In this document: piece by piece, positions 25,049-34,489 of the stretch
Layout: each line of letters opens with the position of its first letter
How positions within the stretch are numbered: position 1 is the first letter of the stretch
NCBI GenBank assembly: GCA_041687575.1
Contig: JAWLBS010000001.1
Location: forward strand, 1-64,000
DNA: 64,000 nucleotides
Direction of reading: 5' to 3'
Source of the DNA: JANYLN01 sp041687575
GTDB lineage: Bacteria > Planctomycetota > Phycisphaerae > UBA1845 > JANYLN01
Made by a program: the position numbers and the translations under genes
Notes under the pieces: generated by a model
Told to the model about the DNA's origin: nothing
Database searches by the model: none
What the model saw: only the letters and a program-made list of their open reading frames with translations

Positions 25049-26175
25049 AGCCGGACAGACTTGTCATCGCCTTTACATGCACCGGCCGGCGCGTTCAACT
25101 CGTCCGGCATTTCCGGCGGGCCTGCGCCCGGCTCGGCGTCGAGCCCTTCCTGCTCGGCCTGGACTCCCAGCCGGCCCTCGCCCCGGCCACCTACTACTGC
25201 GACCAGAGCCTGACCGTCCCAGCCGGCGGCGAAAAAGGCTTCAGCGAGGCCGTACTCGATATCGTCCAGCAGCGCCGCGTCGACCTGCTCGTCCCCCTGG
25301 CCGACCCCGACCTGGTCCCGCTGGCGGCGATCCGACCCCAGCTTGTGCAGGCCGGCTGTTTGCCCGCCTTCGGCACGATGCGAACCACCGACATCTCCCG
25401 CGACAAGCTGCGGACCTGCCGCTTCTTCAGCGAGATCGGCCTGGCGACGCCCCGCACCTGCCTGCTGCCGGAGGCCATGGCCGACAGTCGCCAGCCCCTG
25501 CCTGCCTTCGTCAAGCCCCGCGGCGGCTCGGCCGGCAAGCACGCCTTCGCCGTCGAGGCGTGGGACATGCTGCCCGGCTGGATTACCGCCCGCGGCGACG
25601 ATTTCGTCGTCCAGGAGCTGCTGGACGGCCAGGAGGTCACGGTCGACGTCTTCATCGCCCCCGACGGGCGGCCCCGCTGTGCCGTGCCCCGCCTGCGCAT
25701 TGAGGTTCGCGGCGGCGAGGTCACCAAGTCGCAGGTCCGCCTGGACCCCGAGGTCATGCGGCAGGCCGAGCAGATCGCCGCGGCCCTGCCGGACGCCTTC
25801 GGCGTGATCAACATCCAGGGCTTCATCCGCTCCGACGGCACCATCGGCTGGACCGAGATCAACCCCCGCTTCGGCGGCGGCAGTCCCCTGTCGATCGAGG
25901 CCGGCGCCGACCTGCCCGCCTGGCTGGTCAGCCTTGCCCTGGGTCGCCAGCCGGATTACGACGTGCCGATCCGCGACGGCATGACCATGCTGCGCTTCGA
26001 CGACGCCGTCTACCTCAACGGCCACGGCACCATCGACTACGGCACCGACGCGGCCACCGCCGGCAGCCTTCGCCAGCCGACCGCCGCCGACAACGCGTCG
26101 ATCCAGACCGCCGCCGACGAGCCTTCCGCTGCCGTCTGCTCGCCTGCCAGTCAGCCGCCCGAGGCGAAGTCATGA
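25045..26175 (+). CDS. ATP-grasp protein (carbamoyl-phosphate-synthase-like)
   Basis: A 376-residue protein. The pre-ATP-grasp region starts with 'LVIAFTCTGRRVQLVRHF', followed by 'DLLVPLADPDLVPLAAI'. The ATP-grasp domain has 'PAFVKPRGGSAGKHAF' (ATP-binding Lys and Gly-rich loop), 'FVVQELLDGQEVTVDVFI', and the metal-binding 'WTEINPRFGGGSPL' near residue 270. Such enzymes join a carboxylate to an amine or other nucleophile through acyl-phosphate. In polysaccharide loci, relatives ligate or modify sugar-linked groups. GTG start, GTGA overlap with the sugar transferase. The C-terminal 45 residues are Ala/Ser/Pro-rich and low-complexity. Confidence 0.82.
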   Translation: MKPDRLVIAFTCTGRRVQLVRHFRRACARLGVEPFLLGLDSQPALAPATYYCDQSLTVPAGGEKGFSEAVLDIVQQRRVDLLVPLADPDLVPLAAIRPQLVQAGCLPAFGTMRTTDISRDKLRTCRFFSEIGLATPRTCLLPEAMADSRQPLPAFVKPRGGSAGKHAFAVEAWDMLPGWITARGDDFVVQELLDGQEVTVDVFIAPDGRPRCAVPRLRIEVRGGEVTKSQVRLDPEVMRQAEQIAAALPDAFGVINIQGFIRSDGTIGWTEINPRFGGGSPLSIEAGADLPAWLVSLALGRQPDYDVPIRDGMTMLRFDDAVYLNGHGTIDYGTDAATAGSLRQPTAADNASIQTAADEPSAAVCSPASQPPEAKS

Positions 26176-26897
26176 CCGGCGCCGCACCCGGAGACATCCC
26201 CGTCCTGGCTGCCAGCGGCTCCCTCGTCGCCTTCGACATGGACGACACGCTCTACGGCGAGATCGACTACGTCCGCTCCGGCTTTGCCGCCGTCGCCAGC
26301 TATTTGGCTGATCGTCTTGCCGGCCCGTCCGCCGACTCGATTCGCCAGCGGATGTGGCATCACTTTCACCATGGCGACCGCCGCAAGGTCTTCAATACCG
26401 TGTTGGCCGAACTCAGCGCCCCGGCTGGCGTGACGGTCGAATCGCTGGTCGAGTGCTACCGCCTCCACACCCCGGCGATCCGGCTGCGACCGGAGGCCGA
26501 GTCGGTCCTGAACTCGCTGCGAGTCGCCGGCGCCCGGCTGGCGGTCGTGACCGACGGCCCACTCTGCCAGCAGCAGCCAAAGGCCAACGCCCTCGACTTG
26601 GCCCGACACGTCGACGAGATCGTTTTCACCGACGCCCTGGGTCTCGGCTGCAGCAAACCCTCGCCAGCCGCTTTCGAACACCTGATGCAGCGCTTCGCTC
26701 TGTCCGGCGGCCGCTGCGCGTACGTGGCCGACAACCCCCGCAAGGATTTCGTCGCCCCGCGCCGCCTCGGCTGGCTCGCCCTGCAGTACCTGCCCGACGA
26801 GGGCATCTACTGCCGCGAGCAGCCCCCGCCCGGCGGCCAGCCCCACGCCATCATCCACGACCTGCGCGACGTCCTGCAGTACATCCGCCTGGCGTGA
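26172..26897 (+). CDS. HAD-superfamily hydrolase
   Basis: A 241-residue haloacid-dehalogenase-like phosphatase. Motif I 'FDMDDTLY' gives the nucleophile D22 and acid/base D24. Motif II is 'LAVVTDGP', motif III the lysine in 'LGCSKPSPAAFEHL', and motif IV 'YVADNPRKDF' (D.xxxD form). The helical cap between motifs I and II ('YVRSGFAAVASYLADRL') is the subfamily I type. It starts with an ATGA overlap of the ATP-grasp stop, so the three genes from 24359 form a tightly coupled operon. A phosphatase step on a sugar or ligand phosphate is likely; the substrate is unknown. Confidence 0.87.
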   Translation: MTGAAPGDIPVLAASGSLVAFDMDDTLYGEIDYVRSGFAAVASYLADRLAGPSADSIRQRMWHHFHHGDRRKVFNTVLAELSAPAGVTVESLVECYRLHTPAIRLRPEAESVLNSLRVAGARLAVVTDGPLCQQQPKANALDLARHVDEIVFTDALGLGCSKPSPAAFEHLMQRFALSGGRCAYVADNPRKDFVAPRRLGWLALQYLPDEGIYCREQPPPGGQPHAIIHDLRDVLQYIRLA

Positions 26898-26909
26898 CAC
26901 GCAACCACC

Positions 26910-27803
26910 TCACCCCCGCCTCAACTGCCCCAGCGCAATCCCCTGCTCCCCCGCCACCGAGTACAGCAACCACGCATCATCCCCCTCCACGAACACGGAA
27001 GGGTCCCGCAGCTGACAAACCGCCCCCGAAACCGCCCCCGCCCGCGACGCCTCCACCGGCAGCAGGCCCCCTTCGTACTCCGCCTCCGGCGCCAGCACCA
27101 GCGACTCAACCCCTGGCTGCCACTGGCGCCAGTCCCCCGTCATCGCCATCCGCGCAACAAGCACGCTCTCGGGCGCATCCCCGATCCGCGTAAAGAATAC
27201 CCACAGATCATCCCCCTCCACCAGCACTGCCGCATGACGCATCCGCGGGATGATCGCCGGCCCCCGCTCAAAGGGCGTAAACCCGTCCCGGCTGCGCAGC
27301 ATCACGCCGCTTTCGTTGAGGTCCTTGGCGATCGCGTAGTGCCACCCGTTGTGTTGCCATACACGAAAGTAGAACGGCCCCAGCACCGCCGGCGAGGCGA
27401 CGAAACGCAGCCCGTCCGCCGATGTCGCCACGTAACTCACCTGCGGCGGCTGGCCGTCCTGCTTGCCGTGGAAGTACATCCGGATCTGCCGGCGGTCCTC
27501 ATCAATGTGCACGTCCGGCGAGGCGATGTGCCCGAGCGCCGCCGTCTGCTCCAGCCGCAGCGCGCCGGGGGCGTGGATCGTCCACGGTCCCTCGACCGCG
27601 TCGGCGTATGCCAGCCGGATATACTTGCCGCCGTGATGCGCAAAGTACAGGTAGTACCGCCCCAGCGGCTCGGCGATCCACGCCGGCACCCGGATCAGCG
27701 ACGGCCCGTTGATGTTGGCCGCCTCCTCGCCCGAAAGCCCCGGCATGTCTGGCCGGATGATCGGGTTGGCGGGGTGACGACTGACCTGCCAGACAGTGTC
27801 CAT
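26910..27803 (-). CDS. Five-bladed beta-propeller glycosidase-like protein
   Basis: A 297-residue protein resembling GH43/GH117/GH130-type five-bladed propellers. It begins 'HPANPIIRPDMPGLSGEEAANINGPSLIRVP', the usual start with an Asn/Asp near blade one. Further blades show 'GRYYLYFAHHGGKYIRLAYAD', 'IASPDVHIDEDRRQIRMYFHG' and 'CQLRDPSVFVEGDDAWLLYSV'. No signal peptide is present. Such proteins cleave or bind plant or algal oligosaccharides. The specific family and catalytic residues cannot be fixed from sequence alone. It starts ten bases downstream of the esterase-like gene stop, so the two are co-transcribed. Confidence 0.72.
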   Translation of the reverse strand: MDTVWQVSRHPANPIIRPDMPGLSGEEAANINGPSLIRVPAWIAEPLGRYYLYFAHHGGKYIRLAYADAVEGPWTIHAPGALRLEQTAALGHIASPDVHIDEDRRQIRMYFHGKQDGQPPQVSYVATSADGLRFVASPAVLGPFYFRVWQHNGWHYAIAKDLNESGVMLRSRDGFTPFERGPAIIPRMRHAAVLVEGDDLWVFFTRIGDAPESVLVARMAMTGDWRQWQPGVESLVLAPEAEYEGGLLPVEASRAGAVSGAVCQLRDPSVFVEGDDAWLLYSVAGEQGIALGQLRRG

Positions 27804-27813
27804 GCACTCACCG

Positions 27814-29322
27814 TTATCGCATCGCCGGCTGCGGACTGAGCACCTTGACCGTCGTCCAGGCCCGGTACTCGCGGCGGTCCTTCGTCTGCAGGATCACCCC
27901 GATCAGGTGGTCGCCCGGCGTGGTGATGATCCGCTGTCCCGTCGGGCCATTGTAGATCGGCTCGTCATTGTCGGTCCACAAGCAACTGGCGCCCTGCAGG
28001 ATTTCCCGCGGGGCCTCCACGTCGAATGAGATGTACAGCGGGGCCAGGCCGATCCGCGGGTTGACCACCACCCGCACCGTGCCCGGTGCCTCGGGCGCTG
28101 CCGCCGTCGGTGTCGCTTGTGCCGCGCGCGGCGGTGTCTGGGCCCGCGCCTGCGTCGCGTCCCGGCTGGGCGGGTTGTTCGGGCTGACCACGCCCTGACG
28201 CGGCTGATTGCCAGCCAGCAGCCGACCCGGGCGGGCGGAAGCGCCGCTGTCGGGGGCGGCACGACCCGCGTCGGCGACGGTCTGGCTGCCGGTTCCGGTC
28301 GGCACGGAACGGCCCGAGGTCATCCGCAGCAGCTCGTCAGCCGGGCTCCGCTGGGTGATAACCGGCTCGGTCGCGGGCAGGTCCTGGATGCCGGCGAACT
28401 CGGCCGGCACCAGGCGGAGCTTCGCCAGGGTCTCTTGCGCCTTGGCCGGCCGGACCGGCAGGATCGGCGGCTTGCTGACCCGCGCGAAGAACGCCGCGGC
28501 CGTCTGCGGCGTCCGCTCGTGCCCCAGGCCGATCACGACCCGCCCGTCGACGAACCTGAAGCCCTGTTTCTTGTACCAGTTGATTGCTTCGGTCGATTCC
28601 CTGCGGCAGACGGCGAAGTCGTTCTCGCCGAAGAAGACTCCAATCGGCATGTCCCGGTAGTGCGGGATGTTGGCCGCATCCATGATCGGCGCCGAGAAGT
28701 TCGACTGCCGCGGGGCGAGGCAGGTGAACAGATGCGGATGGCGGTTGACCATGTAATGGGCCATGTACCCGCCGCTGCTCCAGCTGGTCGCCAGCACGCG
28801 GGTGCTGTCGGCCTGGGTGGTCCGGAAGACCTGCTCCATGATGTTCAGGACCGACTCTTCGTCCTTCTTGACGTAGCTGCGGACGTGCCGCAGCGGAAAT
28901 TCCATGAACAGATCGGACGTGCGCAGCTCCGGCGAGATTACGATCAGGCCGTAGTTATCGGCCTCATATTGCCACTCCTTGGCCTGGGCCGGCGCCGAGT
29001 CGAACGGCTTCATGCCGTGGAAGTTGACGACCACCGGCCAGCGGCGGTTGGGGTTGGCCTTGATGCCCTGGGCGTAGTCTTCCGGCAGGTACAGGTAGTA
29101 CCCACGGTTGGTCTGGGGGTCCCTCTTGTGGAAGAGCTCGCCGTTGCCCCGCGGCTGCGGGACCGCACAACCAGCCAGCAGGGCGGTCGCCATCACGATA
29201 CCCAGCCGGCCCCATCCCGCTAACCGCGGTCCGCGGCGCGGGTTGCGACTCACGGCCGCATAGGCCGGGGCCACTCTGCGATCTTCTTTCATCCGATTCG
29301 TGTCTCGTTCTGTTTCGTGCAT
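27814..29322 (-). CDS. Lipoprotein alpha/beta-hydrolase (esterase/depolymerase-like) with C-terminal PKD-like domain
   Basis: About 502 residues from the first ATG; the ATG ten codons later is an alternative, and neither has a clear ribosome site. A lipobox 'ALLAGC' lies near residues 47-52 after a hydrophobic stretch, so it is probably a lipoprotein. The hydrolase region has 'RWPVVVNFHGMKPF' (oxyanion region) and the nucleophile elbow 'ATSWSSGGYMAHY', where the usual first Gly of GxSxG is Ser. 'IGLGHERTP' could supply the catalytic His. A long Pro/Ala/Thr linker (about 320-410) leads to a beta-domain with 'VNPRIGLAPLYISFDVEAP', resembling a PKD domain. The substrate is unknown. Confidence 0.75.
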   Translation of the reverse strand: MHETERDTNRMKEDRRVAPAYAAVSRNPRRGPRLAGWGRLGIVMATALLAGCAVPQPRGNGELFHKRDPQTNRGYYLYLPEDYAQGIKANPNRRWPVVVNFHGMKPFDSAPAQAKEWQYEADNYGLIVISPELRTSDLFMEFPLRHVRSYVKKDEESVLNIMEQVFRTTQADSTRVLATSWSSGGYMAHYMVNRHPHLFTCLAPRQSNFSAPIMDAANIPHYRDMPIGVFFGENDFAVCRRESTEAINWYKKQGFRFVDGRVVIGLGHERTPQTAAAFFARVSKPPILPVRPAKAQETLAKLRLVPAEFAGIQDLPATEPVITQRSPADELLRMTSGRSVPTGTGSQTVADAGRAAPDSGASARPGRLLAGNQPRQGVVSPNNPPSRDATQARAQTPPRAAQATPTAAAPEAPGTVRVVVNPRIGLAPLYISFDVEAPREILQGASCLWTDNDEPIYNGPTGQRIITTPGDHLIGVILQTKDRREYRAWTTVKVLSPQPAMR

Positions 29323-29643
29323 AGTGCGTCCATGGTCTGTGGTTGAATCCGGAGTCCAGCTATTGTACGGGATTCCGATAAAAAAGCAGCCGGGGCGGCG
29401 ACATATTTGTTATCAGCATCCGGCGGGGCGAATCTATAGGGCCGCTAGTGCCAGGTCCGTATCGTACGACCGATCGGTGGCCACGGATCAGGCCCTCTCC
29501 GCCGAAGCGGGCGAATCCGGCGCGGTCGCGGGGCGCGAGGATGAAAATCCGGCGGGTCTTCGCAATCGCTGCAAATCCCGCCGGCGCGGCCGCCGGCGCG
29601 GCGCGGGTGGCAGCCACTCACAGGCAGCGGCCCGTCAGCCGCT

Positions 29644-29672
29644 TTGCCCGTTGCCGCACCGGCCGCTATCAT
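29644..29672 (+). promoter_or_regulatory. Putative dnaE promoter
   Basis: TTGCCC (29644-29649), 17 bases, TATCAT (29667-29672). It would give a leader of about 25 bases. Confidence 0.5.
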
Positions 29673-29703
29673 CGCAGGGAGTTCAGAAGAGGGATTCGCG
29701 ACC

Positions 29704-32700
29704 ATGTCAAACGGATTCGTACATCTTCATAACCACAGTCATTTCAGCCTCTTGGATGGCGCCACCCGCATCGATCAGCTGGTCGGTACGGCCAGGGACA
29801 TGGGCATGCCCGCCGTGGCCCTGACCGACCACGGCAACATGTTCGGCGTGATCGAGTTCTACGAGACGGCCGTCAAGGCCGGCATCAAGCCGATCCTGGG
29901 CTTCGAGGCCTATATCGCCCCGACCCACCGGACCGACCGCTCGACAAAGAGGAGTGGCGAGGCCGCATACCACATCCTGCTGCTCGCCCAGAACCTCCAG
30001 GGTTATCGGAACCTGCTGCGGCTTTCCAGCATTGCCTACCTCGAAGGCTTTTACTACAAGCCGCGTATCGATAAACAGATCCTCGCCGAGCTCAACGAGG
30101 GAATCATCTGTGCCACCGCCTGCCTGGCTGGCGAGGTGCCGCAGATGCTCCTGCAGGGTGACGAGGCCGGGGCCATGCGGGCCGTCGACGACCTGGCAAA
30201 GATTTTCGGACCCGAGCGGCTCTTTCTCGAGCTGCAGGACCATGGCCTCACCGAGCAGAAGCAGACCAACCCGATCCTGGCCGACATCGCCGCCCGCAAG
30301 GGGCTCGGCCTGATCGCGACCAACGATATCCACTATCTCCGCCACGACGACGCCGAGGCGCAGGACATCCTGCTGTGCATCTCGACCGGCAAGCAGTTCG
30401 ACGATCCGCAGCGGATGCGGTTCGGCTCGGACCAGTTCTATCTGAAAACCCCGCAGGAGATGCGGGACCTGTTCGCCGAGTATCCCGAGGCGTGCGACAA
30501 CACGCTGCGGGTCGCCGAGATGTGCAACTGCGAGCTGGAGTTCAAGCGCGAGACCCCCGTCTTCAAGTGCCCCGACAACAAGACCGACAAGGACTATCTT
30601 CGCGAGTTGGTCTACGACGGGGCGAAGATGCGCTACGGCGATCTCACCGATGAGATCCGCGAGCGGATCGACTACGAGCTCCAGGTCATCCAGAGCAAGG
30701 GCTTTTCCAGCTACTTCCTGATCGTCCACGACTTCATGAACTGGTGCCGCGAGCGGGACATTCCCTGCGGGGCGAGAGGCTCCGGCTGCTCGTCGGTCGT
30801 GGGCTACTGCCTGCGGATCGGCGAGGCCGACCCGCTGCGGTACGGGCTCTACTTCGAACGGTTCATGGACCCCGACCGCGACGAGATGCCCGATATCGAC
30901 GTGGACATCTGCCAGGACGGCCGGCAGGCAGTGATCGACTTCGTGCGCCAGAAGTACGGCCACGTCGCCCAGATCATCACCTTCGGGACGCTCAAGGCCC
31001 GTGCCGCCATCCGCGACATCTGCCGGGTGCTCGGCGTATCGCTGCTGGATGCCGACCGGATCGCCAAGCTCGTGCCCGAAGTGCTCAAGATGACGATCGA
31101 CAAGGCCCTGGCGAGCGAGCCGGACTTAAAGGCCGAGTACGATTCGAACCCGCAGGTCCGCAAGGTCCTCGACGTCGCTCGCAAGCTCGAGGGCCTGTCG
31201 CGGCACGCGTCGGTGCACGCAGCCGGTGTGGTCATCGCCGACAAGCCGCTGGACAACTTCCTGCCGCTGTACAAGGCCAGCGACAGCGACCACATCATCA
31301 CGCAGCTGCAGGGTCCGGAAGTCGAGAAGATCGGCCTTTTGAAGATGGATTTTCTCGGGCTGCGGACGCTGACGGTCCTGGAGCGGGCCCGCCAGTGGGT
31401 CAAGCAGCTTCACGGGGTCGACATCGACCTGGAGGCGCTCGACCTGGACGACCAGAAGGTCTACCAGATCTTCGGCCAGGGGCTGACCAAGGGTGTGTTC
31501 CAGTTCGAGTCCGGCGGCATGAAGGACGTGCTGGCCAAGATGAAGCCCAGCCGGATCGAGGACCTGATCGCCGCCAACGCCCTCTACCGCCCGGGCCCGA
31601 TGGTCAACATCGACGCCTACTGCGCCCGCAAGCACGGCGAGAAGTGGACCACCCCCCATCCGATCATGACGCAGGTGCTGGAAGAGACCTATGGCATCAT
31701 GGTCTACCAGGAGCAGGTCTCGCGGCTGGTGAACCTGCTTGGCGGGGTCGAGCTCAAGCGGGCCTTCCGCCTGGCCAAGGCGATCAGCAAGAAGAAGACC
31801 GCGATGATCGAGGCCGAGAAGGAGCCCTTCGTCGCCGGCGCGATGGAGCGGGGCCTTCAGCGCAAGGTCGTCGAGGAGATCTTCGACGAGATCCTCCGCT
31901 TCGGCGGCTACGCCTTCAACAAGAGCCACTCGGCCCGCTATGCGGTGGTCGCCTTCCAGACGGCCTACATGAAGGCCTACTACCCGACGGAGTTCATGGC
32001 GGCCCTGCTGACCTATGAGAGCGGGCAGCTCGCCAAGGTCGGCGAGTACGTCGAGGAGTGCCGGCGGATGGGCATCGCCGTCAATCCCCCGGACGTCAAC
32101 AAGTCGGCCATCGACTTTACGCCCGTGCCCGCCAAGAAGGGGCCCGGGCAGATCCTCTTCGGCCTGTCGGCGATCAAGGGTGTCGGCGAAAAGGCCGTGC
32201 TCGACATCCTGCGGGCGCGCAACGAGGGCGGGCCGTTCACCAGCATTTTTGATTTCTGCGAACGGGTCGATTTCAGCCAGGTCAACCGCGGTGTGATCGA
32301 GGCCCTGATCAAGGCCGGCGCCTTTGACGACACCGGCGCGATGCGCCGCGCCCTGTGCGAGGTGCTCGACAAGGCGATCGAGATCGGCCAGGGCGCCCAG
32401 CGCGACCGCAGCTCCGGCCAGCTCTCGCTGCTGGACGGGTTCGACTCGGGCGAGCCGGAAAAGCGGGTCGAGCCGGCGATCCCGGCCAGCGAGTGGTCCG
32501 AGTCCGAGATGCTCAAGCACGAGAAGGACGTGCTGGGCATCTACGTGACCAAGCATCCGCTCGCCCAGTGCAACGACGAGATGGAGCGCTACAGCACCGC
32601 CTTCACCACCGATCTTATAAATTATCAGGACGGGGCGGAGGTCGTCCTCGGCGTGATCATCACCGGCATGCGGACCGTGATCACCAAGCAGGGGCGCAAC

Positions 32701-33252
32701 GCCGGCAGCAAGATGGGCATCCTCAAGATCGAGGACCTCGAAGGGCAGATCGAGGCGATCGTCTTTCCCGACCAGCTCCGCGAGCACGCCACCGACCTGG
32801 CGCAGGACAGCATCGTCTTTTTGAAAGGCAAGGTCGACCGCAAGCGCGAAGAGCCCAGCCTGCGGGTGCACGAGGTGATCCCCTTCAAGGACCGCTTCAG
32901 CCAGCTGGCGCCCGACGTGCGGATCCGCGTCAACTGCGTCGCCCTGGGCGACGGGATCATGGACGAGCTGCAGAAGATGCTCGCCAACAGCTATGGCGAC
33001 AAGCCGCTGCTGATGGACATCGTCACCTCCGACGGGCTGGTCGCCACGGTTCGCTCGGGCAACCGCTGCGGCATCTCGCCGACCGACGAGCTGATGAGCC
33101 GCCTCAAGACCCTCTTCGGCGACGAGGCGGTCACGACCTCGCCCTTGCGCCGCAACCGCCGCCGGGGCGGCAACGGCTACGCCAACGGCACCAACGGTTA
33201 CGCCGCCTCCGACGACGGCGGTGTCGCGGTCCTGGATGACGACGAGGACTAA
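29704..33252 (+). CDS. dnaE: DNA polymerase III subunit alpha
   Basis: A 1182-residue replicative polymerase of the DnaE1 type. The N-terminal PHP domain begins 'FVHLHNHSHFSLLDGATR', with 'LTDHGNMFGVIEFYE'. The palm contains 'CGARGSGCSSVVGYCL' and the catalytic aspartates in 'MPDIDVDICQDGRQ' (near residues 396-402). 'RPGPMVNIDAYC' and 'YGIMVYQEQVSRL' are typical of the thumb/fingers region. A helix-hairpin-helix region ('FGLSAIKGVGEKAVLDI') and an OB fold ('GVIITGMRTVITKQGRNAGSKMGIL') follow. The ATG is chosen for its fit to the family start, with GAAGAGGGA upstream. The C-terminus is a low-complexity acidic tail. Confidence 0.96.
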   Translation: MSNGFVHLHNHSHFSLLDGATRIDQLVGTARDMGMPAVALTDHGNMFGVIEFYETAVKAGIKPILGFEAYIAPTHRTDRSTKRSGEAAYHILLLAQNLQGYRNLLRLSSIAYLEGFYYKPRIDKQILAELNEGIICATACLAGEVPQMLLQGDEAGAMRAVDDLAKIFGPERLFLELQDHGLTEQKQTNPILADIAARKGLGLIATNDIHYLRHDDAEAQDILLCISTGKQFDDPQRMRFGSDQFYLKTPQEMRDLFAEYPEACDNTLRVAEMCNCELEFKRETPVFKCPDNKTDKDYLRELVYDGAKMRYGDLTDEIRERIDYELQVIQSKGFSSYFLIVHDFMNWCRERDIPCGARGSGCSSVVGYCLRIGEADPLRYGLYFERFMDPDRDEMPDIDVDICQDGRQAVIDFVRQKYGHVAQIITFGTLKARAAIRDICRVLGVSLLDADRIAKLVPEVLKMTIDKALASEPDLKAEYDSNPQVRKVLDVARKLEGLSRHASVHAAGVVIADKPLDNFLPLYKASDSDHIITQLQGPEVEKIGLLKMDFLGLRTLTVLERARQWVKQLHGVDIDLEALDLDDQKVYQIFGQGLTKGVFQFESGGMKDVLAKMKPSRIEDLIAANALYRPGPMVNIDAYCARKHGEKWTTPHPIMTQVLEETYGIMVYQEQVSRLVNLLGGVELKRAFRLAKAISKKKTAMIEAEKEPFVAGAMERGLQRKVVEEIFDEILRFGGYAFNKSHSARYAVVAFQTAYMKAYYPTEFMAALLTYESGQLAKVGEYVEECRRMGIAVNPPDVNKSAIDFTPVPAKKGPGQILFGLSAIKGVGEKAVLDILRARNEGGPFTSIFDFCERVDFSQVNRGVIEALIKAGAFDDTGAMRRALCEVLDKAIEIGQGAQRDRSSGQLSLLDGFDSGEPEKRVEPAIPASEWSESEMLKHEKDVLGIYVTKHPLAQCNDEMERYSTAFTTDLINYQDGAEVVLGVIITGMRTVITKQGRNAGSKMGILKIEDLEGQIEAIVFPDQLREHATDLAQDSIVFLKGKVDRKREEPSLRVHEVIPFKDRFSQLAPDVRIRVNCVALGDGIMDELQKMLANSYGDKPLLMDIVTSDGLVATVRSGNRCGISPTDELMSRLKTLFGDEAVTTSPLRRNRRRGGNGYANGTNGYAASDDGGVAVLDDDED

Positions 33253-33945
33253 CAGAAGTCTGCCATGTCATCGCCGTGTAGGGCGGGCTGCGCCCGCCAG
33301 CCAATGCCGTTGGCAACAAGGCCCTGCAAGGGCCGGATAAGTAAGCCCAGGGGCAAGGCGGCGAAGCCGCCGCGAACCTGGGTGAGCGAGCCGAGTCTTT
33401 GGGAGCCCTGTAAGGGCGACATAACCGCGGGGCCACGTGTGAGATCGTATCGGCCGTGGTCGCGGCGGGGCCGGCTGCCCCCGGATCGATTATCGGGTCC
33501 CTTACAGGTCCCCGGAAAGACAAAGAGGATGGGTGATCGTGCCGCCCGCCGACCCAGGTTCGCGGCCAGTCCCGGCCGCGGGCCGGGACTGGCCTTGCCC
33601 CTGGGCTTACGTGTTTTGGCCCTTGCAGGGCCGGGGATGGCGACGACGGGATCGTCGGCAGCGACCTCGGGTGTGCGATCTGGGCTATTGCCGTAGGCAT
33701 TGTCGTTGTCGTTGTCACAGACCCTGCAGGGCCGAGGAGCCGGTTGACATCGATCGGTCGCTCCGGAAGATGGCGGACAGTCCTGTTCCGGACAGGGAGA
33801 GCGGCCGTTGCCTTTCGACGGTTGCTTTCGTTGGCCCTGCAAGGGCCGGATAGGTAAGCGCAGCCGCCGCGAACCCGGGTCAAAAGGTCTTTTGCCGCGC
33901 CGGCCCTGAAGGGGCCGCAGAACCGCGAAAGCCGGCGAGAGCATG
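33253..33945. repeat. Cluster of GGCCCTGCAAGGGCC-type palindromes after dnaE
   Basis: No gene. Palindromic units occur at 33320-33334, 33405-33417, 33618-33632, about 33719-33733, 33833-33847 and 33902-33916, on both strands and in diverged forms. Copies at 33320 and 33833 share further sequence ('GGATAAGTAAGC' or 'GGATAGGTAAGC' and later 'CCGCCGCGAACC'). A 'TAGGGCGGGCTGCGCCCGCC' element lies at 33279-33298. Confidence 0.75.
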
Positions 33946-34134
33946 TCACCGGGTACGGATCTCACGTGGACCCTGCATGATTTCATGCAGGGCGATCCCC
34001 ACGGCCACCCCGAGGTTGAGCGAATCCACGCTCTGCCGATGCCGAATGCTTACGGTCGAGCACCCGCCATCCGCGCGGATCACCCGTGGCGGACAGTTGG
34101 ATCCACCGGGCCATGCCCCAATCGTGGTGAAGAG
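33946..34134 (-). pseudogene. 3' remnant of a SpoU/TrmH-family RNA methyltransferase gene
   Basis: On the minus strand a 62-codon open frame without a start ends in 'VSIRHRQSVDSLNLGVAVGI' followed by 'ALHEIMQGPREIRTR' and a stop. The 'VDSLNL.VAVGIALHE' segment matches motif 3 of SpoU/TrmH methyltransferases, where a Ser-Leu-Asn-hydrophobic loop forms part of the knot. The upstream domains are missing and a stop precedes the fragment, so it is a decayed gene. It sits inside repeat-rich DNA. Confidence 0.6.
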
Positions 34135-34235
34135 TTACATCATCATGTCGGCAAAGCCTCCTCGAACGAGGCGGCAAAGGTCAGTACATCCCTGTGTAAC
34201 ACGCATGATAGATGTTGCCTGGGTGTCGTGTCAAT

Positions 34236-34450
34236 GGGACGGGGGTGAAAGCCTTTGGATCGTGGCGCCGAACACACCGCTTTCAATCAAGCTGCCATCG
34301 GTGTCCCGCTCACGAATCGATAGGGATCGCTGGTGGCGACTATGGAGTGCGGCGCCGAAGACGCCGCTTTGCCTTCCGCACGGGCTCCAAAGGCGCGCAA
34401 TGTCAACAAGCGGCGTGCGGCACCGAACACACCGCTTTGAATCACGCGTG
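34236..34450 (-). repeat. Three diverged copies of a GCGGCG-stem hairpin element
   Basis: Units near 34259-34297, 34350-34390 and 34413-34447 contain 'GCGCCGAA' or 'GCACCGAA', then 'ACACCGCTTT' or 'GACGCCGCTTT', and end in 'CAATCA' or 'GAATCA'. They are reverse-orientation relatives of the elements at 10970-11180. The middle unit has a 6-bp stem GCGGCG/CGCCGC. Confidence 0.65.
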
Positions 34451-34489
34451 ACGCAGGAGCGAGGTTCAGGAAGCCGGCGCCATGCTCAG

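Noticed and set aside
31126..32871. Long minus-strand frame within dnaE
   Set aside because: Same reason; DnaE motifs cover the plus strand continuously.
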